Source: PBB1 sp046154125
GTDB lineage: Bacteria > Pseudomonadota > Gammaproteobacteria > Burkholderiales > Burkholderiaceae_C
NCBI GenBank assembly: GCA_046154125.1
Contig: JBJXEJ010000167.1
Span: forward strand, 1-64,000
Length of the DNA stretch: 64,000 nucleotides
Direction: 5' to 3'
A program made the position numbers and the translations under genes. Below are positions 7,730 to 17,140 of this stretch, one piece after another (position 1 is the stretch's first letter; each line of letters opens with the position of its first letter). Below the pieces are notes generated by a model. That model ran no database searches. It had not been told where the DNA came from and was given only the letters and a program-made list of their open reading frames with translations.

Positions 7730-8149
7730 ATGCTCGACCGCCTCACCAGTTCCATCGACTTCCAGGGTCAGGCCTTGAGCCTGCGCGCCGAGCGGCAGCG
7801 CCTGATCGCCAGCAACATCGCGAATGCCGACACGCCGGGTTATGTGTCGCGCGACATGAATTTCGCTCAGGCCTTGCGCGACGCGACCGGTTCTCAGGAA
7901 TTGCGCGTCGGCACGACCGGCCGCCTCGACACGTCGCAGGCCGGACACATCGCCGGCAGCGGCGCCACCCCGGGGCAGGCGAACCTGCAGTACTCGAGCG
8001 TCAGTCAGACCAGTCTCGACAACAACAGTGTCGACATGGACCGCGAGCGGGCCAGCTTCGTCGACAACTCGGTGAAGTACGAGGCCACGCTGCGGTTCAT
8101 CAACGGCAACGTCCGCACGATGCTCGAGGCTATCAAGGGGCAATCATGA
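7730..8149 (+). CDS. flgB: Flagellar basal-body rod protein FlgB
   Basis: This 139-residue protein is the proximal rod subunit. It shows the shared flagellar axial N-terminal motif (LRAERQRLIASNIANADTPGYVSRDMNF) and a C-terminal helix (VKYEATLRFINGNVRTMLEAIKGQS). The start was chosen at the ATG before MLDRLTSSIDFQGQALSLRAER; the frame is open far upstream but that part is non-coding antisense to flgA. Its stop overlaps flgC by ATGA, so the two are translationally coupled. First gene of the rightward flgB-L operon. No convincing sigma-54 or sigma-28 promoter was found in the flgA-flgB gap. Confidence 0.93.
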   Translation: MLDRLTSSIDFQGQALSLRAERQRLIASNIANADTPGYVSRDMNFAQALRDATGSQELRVGTTGRLDTSQAGHIAGSGATPGQANLQYSSVSQTSLDNNSVDMDRERASFVDNSVKYEATLRFINGNVRTMLEAIKGQS

Positions 8150-8562
8150 GCATGATGAACATCTTCAACGTCGCGGGCAGCGCGGTCAGTGCGCAGAGCC
8201 AGCGGCTCAACGTGGTGGCATCGAACCTCGCGAATGCCGACACCGTCGCCGGGCCCGACGGCACCGCCTACAAGGCGCGTCAGGTGACGTTCCAGACGCA
8301 ATTGATGGGCACGATGGGCAGCGATGCGGCAACGGCCGGCGTGACCGTCAGCAACATCAGCGAGGACCAGACACCGGGCCGCCGGGTCCACGACCCGAAG
8401 CATCCGTCCGCCGACGCCGACGGCTACGTCACCTACAGCAACGTCAACGCGGTCGAGGAGATGGTCAACATGATCTCGGCCTCGCGTTCGTACCAGAACA
8501 ACGTCGAGGTCATGAACACGGCCAAGTCTCTGTTGCTCAAGACCATCCAGATGGGCAACTGA
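8146..8562 (+). CDS. flgC: Flagellar basal-body rod protein FlgC
   Basis: A 138-residue rod protein with the axial N-terminal motif (QSQRLNVVASNLANADTVAGPDG) and the typical FlgC C-terminus (NVNAVEEMVNMISASRSYQNNVEVMNTAKSLLLKTIQMG). The DPKHPSADADGYVTYSN segment is characteristic of FlgC. Start is the ATG overlapping the flgB stop. Confidence 0.94.
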   Translation: MSMMNIFNVAGSAVSAQSQRLNVVASNLANADTVAGPDGTAYKARQVTFQTQLMGTMGSDAATAGVTVSNISEDQTPGRRVHDPKHPSADADGYVTYSNVNAVEEMVNMISASRSYQNNVEVMNTAKSLLLKTIQMGN

Positions 8563-8591
8563 GCCCGACGCCGCCCACCGGGAACCGCACC

Positions 8592-9245
8592 ATGGCCATC
8601 GATTTCACGACCCTCAACAAGACCTCGGGCGCCGGCACGTCCGGCACATCGACGACCACGGCCGACGAGGCCGGATCGGAAGACCGATTCCTGAAGCTGC
8701 TGGTCACGCAGATGCAGAACCAGGACCCGCTGAAGCCGATGGACAACTCCGAGCTGACGTCACAGATCGCACAGATCAACACCGTCAAGGGCATCAACAA
8801 GCTCAACACCTCGGTGGAGGGCTTGTCGGGCCAGTTCACCCAGATGCAGGCGCTGCAGGGTGCCGCGCTGGTGGGTCGCGATGTCGTCGTGCCCGGCAAC
8901 GTGCTCGACATCGCCGATGGTGTCGGACAGGGCGGCTTCGAGCTTGCCGGTGCCGCCGATGCGGTCCAGGTCGAGGTGGTTTCGCCGGCCGGTGCGGTCG
9001 TCGACACCTTCGGGCTCGGTGCCCTGGGCAGCGGAATGCACAGCTTCGACTGGCCCACGACCACCGCCACCAACGACAGCGGCCTGCGCTTCCGCGTCAC
9101 GGCCTCCAACGGCACCGCGAAGTCGACCCCCACCTTGCTGATGCGCGACCGCGTCAATGCGGTCACCACCAGCGGAAACACGCTGAGCCTCGAGTTGCAG
9201 AACTCGGGCAGCGTTCCCTACAGCAGCGTCAAGGCACTGAACTGA
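8592..9245 (+). CDS. flgD: Flagellar hook capping protein FlgD
   Basis: A 217-residue scaffold protein that caps the growing hook and is later discarded. The N-terminal FlgD motif is clear (DRFLKLLVTQMQNQDPLKPMDNSELTSQIAQI), followed by a Tudor/FN3-like beta region (GRDVVVPGN...AAVVDTFGLG...FDWPTTTATNDSGLRFRVTASNG). It starts 29 bp after flgC and is followed 52 bp later by flgE. Confidence 0.94.
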   Translation: MAIDFTTLNKTSGAGTSGTSTTTADEAGSEDRFLKLLVTQMQNQDPLKPMDNSELTSQIAQINTVKGINKLNTSVEGLSGQFTQMQALQGAALVGRDVVVPGNVLDIADGVGQGGFELAGAADAVQVEVVSPAGAVVDTFGLGALGSGMHSFDWPTTTATNDSGLRFRVTASNGTAKSTPTLLMRDRVNAVTTSGNTLSLELQNSGSVPYSSVKALN

Positions 9246-9297
9246 GCCTTCTGCTTTCCTGCACCGATCACTCCCTCCGCTTTTCCAAGGACACACC

Positions 9298-10569
9298 ATG
9301 AGCTTCCAGCAAGGTCTCTCCGGGCTGAACGCCACCAGCAAGAACCTCGAAGTCATCGGCAACAACATCGCCAATGCGGGGACCTATGGCGCCAAGTCGT
9401 CGCGCGCCGAGTTCGGCGACATGTACGCCACCGCGATTGGCGGGGCGGGCTCCGGCAACACCGGTATCGGCGTCAACCTCCTGGCGGTGGCCCAGCAGTT
9501 CACCCAAGGCAACATTTCCACGACGGGCAACCCGATGGACCTCTCGATCAACGGTCGAGGTTTCTTCCAGGTCACTGCTCCCAGCGGGGAGACCCTCTAC
9601 AGCCGCAACGGGCAGTTCAAGCTGAACCGCGATGGTTACGTGGTCAACAACACCGGTGACAAGCTGCTGGCCCAGGGATGGAACGAGGCCGCGGGCCGGG
9701 CAGCCGGAGATGCCGCACCGATCCGCCTGCAGAGCGGGTTGGGCGACCCGGTCGCCACAGGCGCGGGCAGCGACCCTGCGCTGCGAGGTGTGAGGCTGGC
9801 GATCAACCTGGATGCGCGCAAGGACGTGCCGACGACGGCCATGTCCTTCTCACAGCCCGACAGCTACAACTACTCCACCTCGCAGACGCTGTACGACAGT
9901 CAGGGCGCGCCGCTGACGATGAACTACTACTTCCGCAAGACGGCCGCGAATGCCTGGGATGTGTATGCCTCGGTCAACGGCCAGCCCTTCGACGGCCCGT
10001 CCCCCAAGACCGGCCTGGTGACCTCGATGACCTTCGATGCCCAGGGCAAGATGACCGCTCCGGCGGCAACGCCGACCATCGATGTCGTCGACCCGCGCGC
10101 CACGCCACTGGCGACCCCGCTGTTTGCCGCCCTGCCGATCAACTTCACCGGCACCAGTCAGTACGCGGCGGGCTTCAGCATCTCGGATCTCAAGCAGGAT
10201 GGATTCGCTTCCGGAGAGTTGACCGGCATCACCTTCGATCCATCGGGAGTCGTCAAGGCCACCTATTCCAATGGCCGTTCGACGAGCCTGGCTCAACTCC
10301 AGCTGGTCGATTTCACCAATCTGCAGGGCTTGCAGCCGGTCGGCTCCAACCTCTGGAAATCGACATATGCCTCGGGCGATCCGAGCAGCATCGGCGCTCC
10401 AGGCAGTGGCACCTACGGTGCCCTGCAGGCCGGCGCGCTCGAAGAGTCCAACGTCGACCTGACTGGCGAGCTGGTCAACCTGATCACGGCGCAGCGCATG
10501 TACCAGGCCAATTCGCAGACGATCCAGACGGAAAGCTCGATCCTGCAGACGCTGACCCAGCTGCGCTGA
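9298..10569 (+). CDS. flgE: Flagellar hook protein FlgE
   Basis: A 423-residue hook subunit. It begins SFQQGLSGLNATSKNLEVIGNNIANAGTYGAKSSRAEFGD, has the flagellar basal-body core motif GNPMDLSINGRGFF and ends with the conserved C-terminal helix (ESNVDLTGELVNLITAQRMYQANSQTIQTESSILQTLTQLR). The central variable region (about residues 145-330) holds the FlgE D2 domain. An AAGGA ribosome site precedes the ATG. Confidence 0.95.
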   Translation: MSFQQGLSGLNATSKNLEVIGNNIANAGTYGAKSSRAEFGDMYATAIGGAGSGNTGIGVNLLAVAQQFTQGNISTTGNPMDLSINGRGFFQVTAPSGETLYSRNGQFKLNRDGYVVNNTGDKLLAQGWNEAAGRAAGDAAPIRLQSGLGDPVATGAGSDPALRGVRLAINLDARKDVPTTAMSFSQPDSYNYSTSQTLYDSQGAPLTMNYYFRKTAANAWDVYASVNGQPFDGPSPKTGLVTSMTFDAQGKMTAPAATPTIDVVDPRATPLATPLFAALPINFTGTSQYAAGFSISDLKQDGFASGELTGITFDPSGVVKATYSNGRSTSLAQLQLVDFTNLQGLQPVGSNLWKSTYASGDPSSIGAPGSGTYGALQAGALEESNVDLTGELVNLITAQRMYQANSQTIQTESSILQTLTQLR

Positions 10570-10615
10570 TCCGTACTGATTCCGACCTGTGAACCGAGCC
10601 TGAGAGGAGCAGACG

Positions 10616-11341
10616 ATGGACCGCATGATCTATCTGTCGATGTCCGGCGCCAAGGCAATGATGCAGCGCCAGGACACGCTGGCACACAACCTCGCGAATG
10701 TCTCGACGCCCGGCTTTCGTGCCGAGCTGCAGGCGTTTCGCGCGGTCCCGGTGCAGGGCAGCGGCGCCAGCACCCGGGTCTACACCCTCGAATCGACCCC
10801 TGGCTACGACGCCACGCCGGGTCCGGTGGCCGCCACCGGACGCAACCTCGATGTGGCGGTCAAGGGCAACGCCTGGTTGGCAGTTCAGGGACTCGACGGC
10901 ACCGAGGCGTACACCCGCGGTGGCTCACTCGAACTCTCCGCCGACGGCACACTGACGACGCGCAACGGCCTCGCCGTCCTGGGCGATGGCGGTCCGATCC
11001 AGGTGCCGCAGAACAGCCAGGTCGCCATCGGCGAGGACGGCACGATCAGCGCCCGAACCGGCAACACGCCGCCGACGGTGGTCGGCCGACTGAAGCTTGT
11101 GACGTCCGAGGCGCCGCTGACGCGTGGTGAGGACGGCCTGTTCCGGGCACCCGATGGCGACCTGCCGGCCGATGCGACGGCGCGCGTTCAGGATGGCGCG
11201 CTCGAGGGATCGAACGTCAGCTCGGTCGAGACCATGGTGGCCATGATCTCCGCAGCCCGTCAGTTCGAGGCCCAGATGAAGATGATGCAGACCGCCAAGG
11301 ACGACGAGTCCGCCGCGGCGCAGTTGCTGTCGATGAATTGA
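10616..11341 (+). CDS. flgF: Flagellar basal-body rod protein FlgF
   Basis: A 241-residue distal rod component. The N-terminus DRMIYLSMSGAKAMMQRQDTLAHNLANVSTPGFRAELQAF, the core motif GRNLDVAVKGNAWLAVQ and the C-terminal GSNVSSVETMVAMISAARQFEAQMKMMQTA identify FlgF rather than FlgG (shorter, AKAMMQRQ). A GAGAGGAG Shine-Dalgarno precedes the ATG. Confidence 0.93.
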   Translation: MDRMIYLSMSGAKAMMQRQDTLAHNLANVSTPGFRAELQAFRAVPVQGSGASTRVYTLESTPGYDATPGPVAATGRNLDVAVKGNAWLAVQGLDGTEAYTRGGSLELSADGTLTTRNGLAVLGDGGPIQVPQNSQVAIGEDGTISARTGNTPPTVVGRLKLVTSEAPLTRGEDGLFRAPDGDLPADATARVQDGALEGSNVSSVETMVAMISAARQFEAQMKMMQTAKDDESAAAQLLSMN

Positions 11342-11401
11342 GTGCCGTGCACCGCCCCGACGCTCCCGCTGTTTGAACCCGACTGAACCAGGATCCTCGC
11401 C

Positions 11402-12184
11402 ATGATGCGTTCTCTGTGGATATCCAAGACCGGCATGGAAGCCCAGCAAACCCAGCTGGACGCCATCTCGAACAACCTCGCCAACGTATCGACCAACGGC
11501 TACAAGAAGTCGCATGCGGTGTTCGAGGACCTGATGTACCAGAACATGCGCCAGGCCGGCGCCAACAGCAGCGAGCAGACCACGCTGCCGACCGGCCTGC
11601 AGCTCGGCCTGGGCACCCGCGCGGTGGCCACGTCGCGCAGCTTTGCGCAGGGAAACCTGCAGCAGACCACCAACCCGCTCGACGTGGCGGTGAAGGGCAA
11701 TGGATTCTTCGAGGTCCAGTTGCCCGACGGCACCACTGGCTACACCCGTGACGGATCGTTCCAGGTCAGCGCGCAGGGGCAGCTGGTCACCAACAACGGC
11801 TACACCGTCAGTCCTGGCATCACCATTCCGACCACGGCGCAGAGCGTGACCATCGGCAATGACGGCACTGTCAGCGTGACGCTGCCCGGACAGGCGCTGC
11901 CGCAGAACGTGGGTCAGCTTCAACTGGCCAGCTTCGTCAATCCGGCCGGCCTGGAGCCCAAGGGGCAGAACCTGTACGCCGAGACTGCCGCGTCGGGTAC
12001 GCCGAATGCGGGTGCACCAGGAGCCAACGGCCTGGGGTCCCTGCAACAGGGATTCGTCGAAACCTCCAATGTCAACGTGGTCGAGGAACTGGTGTCGATG
12101 ATCCAGACCCAGCGGGCCTACGAGCTGAATTCAAAGGCGATCTCGACCTCGGATCAGATGCTGCAGAAGCTGGGGCAGCTGTGA
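11402..12184 (+). CDS. flgG: Flagellar basal-body rod protein FlgG
   Basis: The 260-residue distal rod protein, typical length, beginning MRSLWISKTGMEAQQTQLDAISNNLANVSTNGYKKSHAVFEDLMYQ, with the core motif NPLDVAVKGNGFFEVQLPDG and C-terminus GFVETSNVNVVEELVSMIQTQRAYELNSKAISTSDQMLQKLGQL. Its TGA overlaps the GTG start of flgH. Confidence 0.96.
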   Translation: MMRSLWISKTGMEAQQTQLDAISNNLANVSTNGYKKSHAVFEDLMYQNMRQAGANSSEQTTLPTGLQLGLGTRAVATSRSFAQGNLQQTTNPLDVAVKGNGFFEVQLPDGTTGYTRDGSFQVSAQGQLVTNNGYTVSPGITIPTTAQSVTIGNDGTVSVTLPGQALPQNVGQLQLASFVNPAGLEPKGQNLYAETAASGTPNAGAPGANGLGSLQQGFVETSNVNVVEELVSMIQTQRAYELNSKAISTSDQMLQKLGQL

Positions 12185-12909
12185 GTCGCAGGCGTCTGGC
12201 TCATCCAATTCAGATGTCGATCCGCGCGCGGCGGACGCTTGCCGGCATCGGCCGCGCCGCCCTGTGGCTGGGCGTCATCGCGCTCGCTGGCTGCGAGGCC
12301 ATGCGACCGAAGGTCGACGTGGCACTGCCGACAAGTGCTGCGCCGGTCCCGATCGACGCTCCGGTGGTCAACAACGGTGCGATCTTCCAGGCCGCGCAAT
12401 ACCGTCCGCTGTTCGAGGATCACCGCGCCCGCCTGGTCGGCGACACCCTGACGGTGCAGATCGTCGAGAAGGTGTCGGCCACGCAGAAGAGCACCAGCAC
12501 GATCGACAAGACCGGCAAGGTCAGTGCCGGCCTGAGTGCCGTGCCTTTCCTGCCATCGAGTGCGCTGAACCGGGCGAAGGCCACTGGCGATTCGAGCAAC
12601 ACCTTCGCCGGCAAGGGCAGCACCGAGAACACCAACGATTTCTCGGGCGTGATCACCGCCACCGTCACCGGCGTGCTGCCGAACGGCCACCTGCTGATCT
12701 CCGGAGAGAAGCAGATCGGTGTCAACGACAACGTCGACGTGCTGCGCTTCTCGGGTCAGGTGGATCCTCGGTCGATCCAGTCGGGCAATTCGGTTGCCTC
12801 CGCACAGATCGCGAATGTGCGCCTGGAGCACCGGGGCCGGGGTGCGCAGGCCGATGCGCAGGTAATTGGCTGGTTGGCACGGTTCTTTTTGAGCGTTATC
12901 CCGATTTAA
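12181..12909 (+). CDS. flgH: Flagellar L-ring lipoprotein FlgH
   Basis: The 242-residue outer-membrane ring subunit. A hydrophobic leader with lipobox LAGC (near residue 38) directs lipidation. Conserved FlgH segments follow: GAIFQAAQYRPLFEDHRARLVGDTLTVQIVEKVSATQKS, FAGKGSTENTNDFSGVITATVTGVLPNGHLLISGEKQI, RFSGQVDPRSIQSGNSVASAQIANVRLEHRGRG and a C-terminal hydrophobic end. The GTG start at 12181 overlaps the flgG stop (GTGA); an ATG at 12214 would give a shorter, more standard signal peptide and is a real alternative. Confidence 0.93.
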   Translation: MSRRRLAHPIQMSIRARRTLAGIGRAALWLGVIALAGCEAMRPKVDVALPTSAAPVPIDAPVVNNGAIFQAAQYRPLFEDHRARLVGDTLTVQIVEKVSATQKSTSTIDKTGKVSAGLSAVPFLPSSALNRAKATGDSSNTFAGKGSTENTNDFSGVITATVTGVLPNGHLLISGEKQIGVNDNVDVLRFSGQVDPRSIQSGNSVASAQIANVRLEHRGRGAQADAQVIGWLARFFLSVIPI

Positions 12910-12949
12910 GTCTGTCCAGAATCGGATGCAACAAGGGGTGCATCCGAAC

Positions 12950-14080
12950 ATGGACAGGACCGAAAGAATCTTGAAGGGATTGCTCTGGCTCGGCTTCTTC
13001 GCCGCCAGCGCGGCTGTATGGTGGCCGGCTCCGGCAAGTGCCGCACGCATCAAGGAAGTGGCCTCGGTCCAGGGCGTTCGCAGCAACCCGCTGGTCGGTT
13101 ACGGCCTGGTGGTCGGACTCGATGGCACCGGTGACCAGACCACCTCGGCACCTTTCACCACCCAGAGCATCAACTCGCTGCTGCAGCAACTGGGCGTCAC
13201 TGTGCCGTCGGGCACCAGCATGCAGCTGAAGAATGTCGCCGCGGTGATGGTGACTGCACAGCTTCCCGCCTTCGCGCAACCCGGACAGACGATCGACGTC
13301 AACGTGTCGTCGCTCGCCAACGCCAAGAGCCTGCGCGGCGGGATGCTGATCGCCACGCCGCTGAAGGGCGCCGACGGACAGATCTACGCGCTGGCGCAGG
13401 GCAGCCTGATCGTCGGGGGCGCCGGAGCTTCCGCCGGGGGCTCGAAGGTGCAGATCAACCACCTCAGCGCCGGTCGCGTGCCCGAGGGGGCCACCGTCGA
13501 GCGCGCGGTTCCCACGCCCTTGAATCAGGGCGACAGCCTGCAGCTCGATCTGAATTCGAACGACTACAACACCGCCCGCGAAGTGGCGCGCGCCATCAAC
13601 AACCGCATGGGCGGCGCCATCGCGCAGGCCATCGACGGCCGGCGCGTGCATGTGCACATGCCCGAGTCGCCGGATGCCCGCGTCTCGTTCATGGCCGAGA
13701 TCGAGAACCTCAACATCGACCTGGCGCGACCCGCTGCGCGCGTCATCATCAATGCGCGCACCGGCTCGGTGGTGGTCAACGAGTCGGTCACGTTGTCGGC
13801 CTGTGCGGTGGCCCACGGCAACCTCTCGGTGACGATCAACACGACGCCGGTGATCAGCCAGCCGAACGCGCTGGCGCAGGGTCAGACGGTGCAGTCCGAG
13901 AAGAGCGACATCACCATCCGCCAGGAGCCCGGCTCGCTGATCCAGTTGCCCGCCGGCACCAAGCTGGCCGATGTGGTGAAGGCCCTGAACTCGCTCGGCG
14001 CGACGCCGCAGGACCTGCTCGCGATCCTGCAGGCGATGAAATCGGCCGGCGCGCTGAACGCCGAGCTGGAGGTGATCTGA
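12950..14080 (+). CDS. flgI: Flagellar P-ring protein FlgI
   Basis: A 376-residue periplasmic ring protein with a signal peptide (LLWLGFFAASAAVWWPAPASA^A) and the canonical mature start RIKEVASVQGVRSNPLVGYGLVVGLDGTGDQT. Other family blocks are VMVTAQLPAFAQPGQTIDVNVSSLANAKSLRGGMLIATPLKGADGQIYALAQGSL and the C-terminal LADVVKALNSLGATPQDLLAILQAMKSAGALNAELEVI. The ATG at 12950 has AAGGGGTG upstream; an ATG at 12926 in frame is less likely. The stop overlaps flgJ (TGATG). Confidence 0.95.
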   Translation: MDRTERILKGLLWLGFFAASAAVWWPAPASAARIKEVASVQGVRSNPLVGYGLVVGLDGTGDQTTSAPFTTQSINSLLQQLGVTVPSGTSMQLKNVAAVMVTAQLPAFAQPGQTIDVNVSSLANAKSLRGGMLIATPLKGADGQIYALAQGSLIVGGAGASAGGSKVQINHLSAGRVPEGATVERAVPTPLNQGDSLQLDLNSNDYNTAREVARAINNRMGGAIAQAIDGRRVHVHMPESPDARVSFMAEIENLNIDLARPAARVIINARTGSVVVNESVTLSACAVAHGNLSVTINTTPVISQPNALAQGQTVQSEKSDITIRQEPGSLIQLPAGTKLADVVKALNSLGATPQDLLAILQAMKSAGALNAELEVI

Positions 14081-15030
14081 TGTCGCTGTCCTCGCCTTCG
14101 CCGCTTTCCGGGGTGCTCAGCGGATCGGTCACCGCAGCCAATGCGGGCGCTGCATCGTCGTCCATCGACACGCGGGCCCTCGCGGCGCTGCGCAACACGG
14201 CGTCGCACGACCCGAAGGCGGCGATCAAGGAGACCGCGAAGCAGTTCGAGACGATGTTCATGCAGCAGTTGATGAAGGGCATGCGCGAGGCACAGGCCGC
14301 GATGTCGTCGGGGATGATGGAGAACTCGGCCACCAAGCTCGGCACCGAAATGCTCGACACCGAGTACGCCAAGCAGATGAGCGGCGCTCCGGGCGGACTG
14401 GCCGATGTGATCGCGCGGCAACTCGAGCGTCAGATGACGGGATCGATGCCAGCTGACGCGGTCGGCGCCGCTTCCCGCCTCTCGCCGATTCCCGCATCGG
14501 CTGCGGGCGCTCCGGTGTCATCGCTCGGCTCCGCGGCCGGCACCCGTCAGATGGAGTTCGTGCAGCGGCACACCGACGCGGCGCGTGCCGCCGAGGCGCA
14601 GACCGGCATCCCGGCGGGCTACATGGTCGCGCAGGCAGCCCATGAATCCGGCTGGGGCAGGCGCGAAATTCACAACGCCGACGGATCGAGCTCGCACAAC
14701 GTGTTCGGCATCAAGGCAGGAGCCGGCTGGAGCGGTCCGGTGGCGGAGGTCACCACGACCGAGTACGTCAACGGAACGCCCCACAAGACGACCGCGAGAT
14801 TCCGTTCGTACGACTCCTACGACGCGGCGTTCAATGACTATGCCCGGCTGATGAAGGAGAGCCCTCGCTACAGCGGCGTGATGGCTCAGGCCAGCAGCGG
14901 GACGGCTACTGCAGCGGGCTTCGCGCAGGGACTGCAAAAGGCCGGCTACGCCACCGATCCGGCGTACGCAGACAAGCTGACCCGGGTCATCAACACCACG
15001 CTGCGCCTGCAGCGGGTGATGACGACCTGA
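14080..15030 (+). CDS. flgJ: Flagellar rod-assembly muramidase FlgJ
   Basis: A 316-residue two-domain protein. Residues about 45-115 form the rod-binding domain (AIKETAKQFETMFMQQLMKGMREAQ...SSGMMENSATKLGTEMLDTEYAKQMSG). Residues about 150-310 form a glucosaminidase/muramidase domain (AEAQTGIPAGYMVAQAAHESGWGRREI, with the catalytic Glu in AHESGWG). It opens peptidoglycan for the growing rod. The ATG overlaps the flgI stop, implying coupling. Confidence 0.94.
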   Translation: MSLSSPSPLSGVLSGSVTAANAGAASSSIDTRALAALRNTASHDPKAAIKETAKQFETMFMQQLMKGMREAQAAMSSGMMENSATKLGTEMLDTEYAKQMSGAPGGLADVIARQLERQMTGSMPADAVGAASRLSPIPASAAGAPVSSLGSAAGTRQMEFVQRHTDAARAAEAQTGIPAGYMVAQAAHESGWGRREIHNADGSSSHNVFGIKAGAGWSGPVAEVTTTEYVNGTPHKTTARFRSYDSYDAAFNDYARLMKESPRYSGVMAQASSGTATAAGFAQGLQKAGYATDPAYADKLTRVINTTLRLQRVMTT

Positions 15031-15062
15031 CGACGACCTGAAGCGACGGAAGGCGCAGCAGC

Positions 15063-17102
15063 ATGGGAACCGGTTCATTGATGTCCCTGGGCGTGGGAGC
15101 CATGGCTGCCAGCTACGCCCAGCTGCAGACCACCAGCAACAACATCTCCAACGTCAACACCAAGGGCTACTCGCGCCAGGAAGCCCAGCTCGAGACCGCC
15201 GGCGGGCAGTTCACGGGTGCCGGGTTCTTCGGCAAGGGCGTCAACGTCAAGACGGTGGCCCGTGCTCACGACGAGTTCCTGACGCGCGAGGCCGCCCTGT
15301 CGCGTTCGCTGGCCGCCGCCGACGGCGTGCGCAGCGACCAGCTGACGCAGCTCGAGAAGGTGTTCGGCGTCGGCGAGGCCGGACTGGGTTATGCCGCCGG
15401 TCAATTGTTCAATTCTTTCGCCGACGTGGCCAGCAAGCCGCAGGATTCCTCCGCGAGGCAGGTGGTCCTGTCGCGAGCCGGCGAGCTGGCATCGCGGTTC
15501 ACGACAGCTGCCGAGCGGATCGACGATCTGCAGGCTGGCGTGACACAGGACCTTCGCGCGTCGGTGGCCAAGGTCAACGACCTGACGCAGCAGATCGCCA
15601 CGCTGAATCAGCGTGTCACCAATGTGCGCGGACTCGAACAACCCCCGAACGACCTGCTGGATCAGCGCGACCAGCTCGTCAGCGAGCTCAGTCAGTATCT
15701 TCAGGTGACGACCGTCGGAGCTGAAGATGGCTCCCTGTCGGTGTTCATGGGGGGCGGGCAGGCGCTGGTGCTTTCTTCCCAGAGCACGAACCTGGCAGCC
15801 ATGCCCGATCCCTACGACGCTTCACACGTCGTGATCGGCATCGAGACCCAGGCCGGCGATCGCCAGCTTCCGACGGCGCTGCTCAACGGGGGGTCGATCT
15901 CGGGGCTGATCCATTTCCAGTCCGGCGACCTGACCGATGCCCGCAATTTGCTGGGCCAGATGGCGTTGTCGATCGGCTTGCAGGTCAACCAGCAGCAAAG
16001 CCTGGGCCTCGATCTGCTCGGCCAGACCGGCGCCGCGATGTTCCGCTTCGGTTCGGCATCCGGATTGCCGGTGGTGGCGGCGCAAGCCTCTTCGGCAAAC
16101 ACCGGCACCGGCAGTGTCTCGCTGACGCTGCAGGCGCCCGCCACGCTGGATGCGGCCCAGGTCAGCAGCGTCCAGGCGAGCGACTACGAGCTGCGCGCCG
16201 ACGGACTCGGCGGGTTCCAGATGTACCGGCTCAAAGGCGGGGACGTCGATCCGCAGTTTCCGGCGGTTGCGGTCGCCAATGGCGACGTGGTCGACGGCTT
16301 CAAGATCAGCATCGGCGGTGCGCCGGCAGCGGGCGACCGCTACCTGTTGCGGCCAGCGGGCAGCGCGGCGCGCGACATGCGCCTGGACATGAGCAACCCG
16401 AAACTGATTGCCGCGGCCTCTCCGCTGAGTGCAACGGCGGGCACGCTCAACAAGGGCACAGCGGCGGCGGCAGCGCTCAGTGCGCAGAGCACGGCGTCCG
16501 GTGCCCATCCCAACCTGCCCGCGACGCTGAAGTTCCAGGTCACCGCGACACCGGGCCAGTACACCTACACGTGGACCGACGGGGCAGGAACCAGCGCGCC
16601 GGCTGCCTGGGTGCCCGGCCAGTCCGTCGACTACCCCGGAACCACGGCGACCAACGGCTTCCAGCTGATGATCACCGGCGTGCCGGTTGCGGCCGACGCC
16701 AGCGCCACGCCGGCGGTGGCGAGCGACACCTTCACCATCGCCGCCAACGCCTACACGCTGGCCGACAACACCAACGCCAACGCGATGCTTTCGCTGCGCG
16801 ACACGCCGCTGGTCGGAGCCATCTGGAATGGCGGCACCCTTCAGGCCGGCAACAGCGTGACCGACGCCTACGCCAGCATCCTCGCCAATGTCGGCGTGCG
16901 CGTGCAGAGCGCCAAGTCTGCGGCCACGCTGTCGGCGTCCGTCGCGGCCCAAGCCGAGCAGAACCGCTCCAGCAAGTCGGGCGTCAACCTCGACGAAGAG
17001 GCCGCGCGACTGATCCAGTATCAGCAGGCCTACCAGGCGGCAGCCAAGATGCTTCAGGTGGCGCAATCGGTGTTCGACACCCTGCTGCAGAGCGCGCGCT
17101 GA
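15063..17102 (+). CDS. flgK: Flagellar hook-filament junction protein FlgK
   Basis: A 679-residue hook-associated protein 1, long for the family. The N-terminus (MSLGVGAMAASYAQLQTTSNNISNVNTKGYSRQEAQLET) and C-terminus (SVAAQAEQNRSSKSGVNLDEEAARLIQYQQAYQAAAKMLQVAQSVFDTLLQSAR) are diagnostic. The middle is expanded with Ala/Thr/Ser-rich beta-type repeats (about residues 330-580), which would be surface exposed at the hook-filament junction. Its chaperone candidate FlgN is encoded at 5850-6272. Confidence 0.94.
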   Translation: MGTGSLMSLGVGAMAASYAQLQTTSNNISNVNTKGYSRQEAQLETAGGQFTGAGFFGKGVNVKTVARAHDEFLTREAALSRSLAAADGVRSDQLTQLEKVFGVGEAGLGYAAGQLFNSFADVASKPQDSSARQVVLSRAGELASRFTTAAERIDDLQAGVTQDLRASVAKVNDLTQQIATLNQRVTNVRGLEQPPNDLLDQRDQLVSELSQYLQVTTVGAEDGSLSVFMGGGQALVLSSQSTNLAAMPDPYDASHVVIGIETQAGDRQLPTALLNGGSISGLIHFQSGDLTDARNLLGQMALSIGLQVNQQQSLGLDLLGQTGAAMFRFGSASGLPVVAAQASSANTGTGSVSLTLQAPATLDAAQVSSVQASDYELRADGLGGFQMYRLKGGDVDPQFPAVAVANGDVVDGFKISIGGAPAAGDRYLLRPAGSAARDMRLDMSNPKLIAAASPLSATAGTLNKGTAAAAALSAQSTASGAHPNLPATLKFQVTATPGQYTYTWTDGAGTSAPAAWVPGQSVDYPGTTATNGFQLMITGVPVAADASATPAVASDTFTIAANAYTLADNTNANAMLSLRDTPLVGAIWNGGTLQAGNSVTDAYASILANVGVRVQSAKSAATLSASVAAQAEQNRSSKSGVNLDEEAARLIQYQQAYQAAAKMLQVAQSVFDTLLQSAR

Positions 17103-17140
17103 CTGCACGCATTCGTCTGATATTCGACCGAGACCCCGCC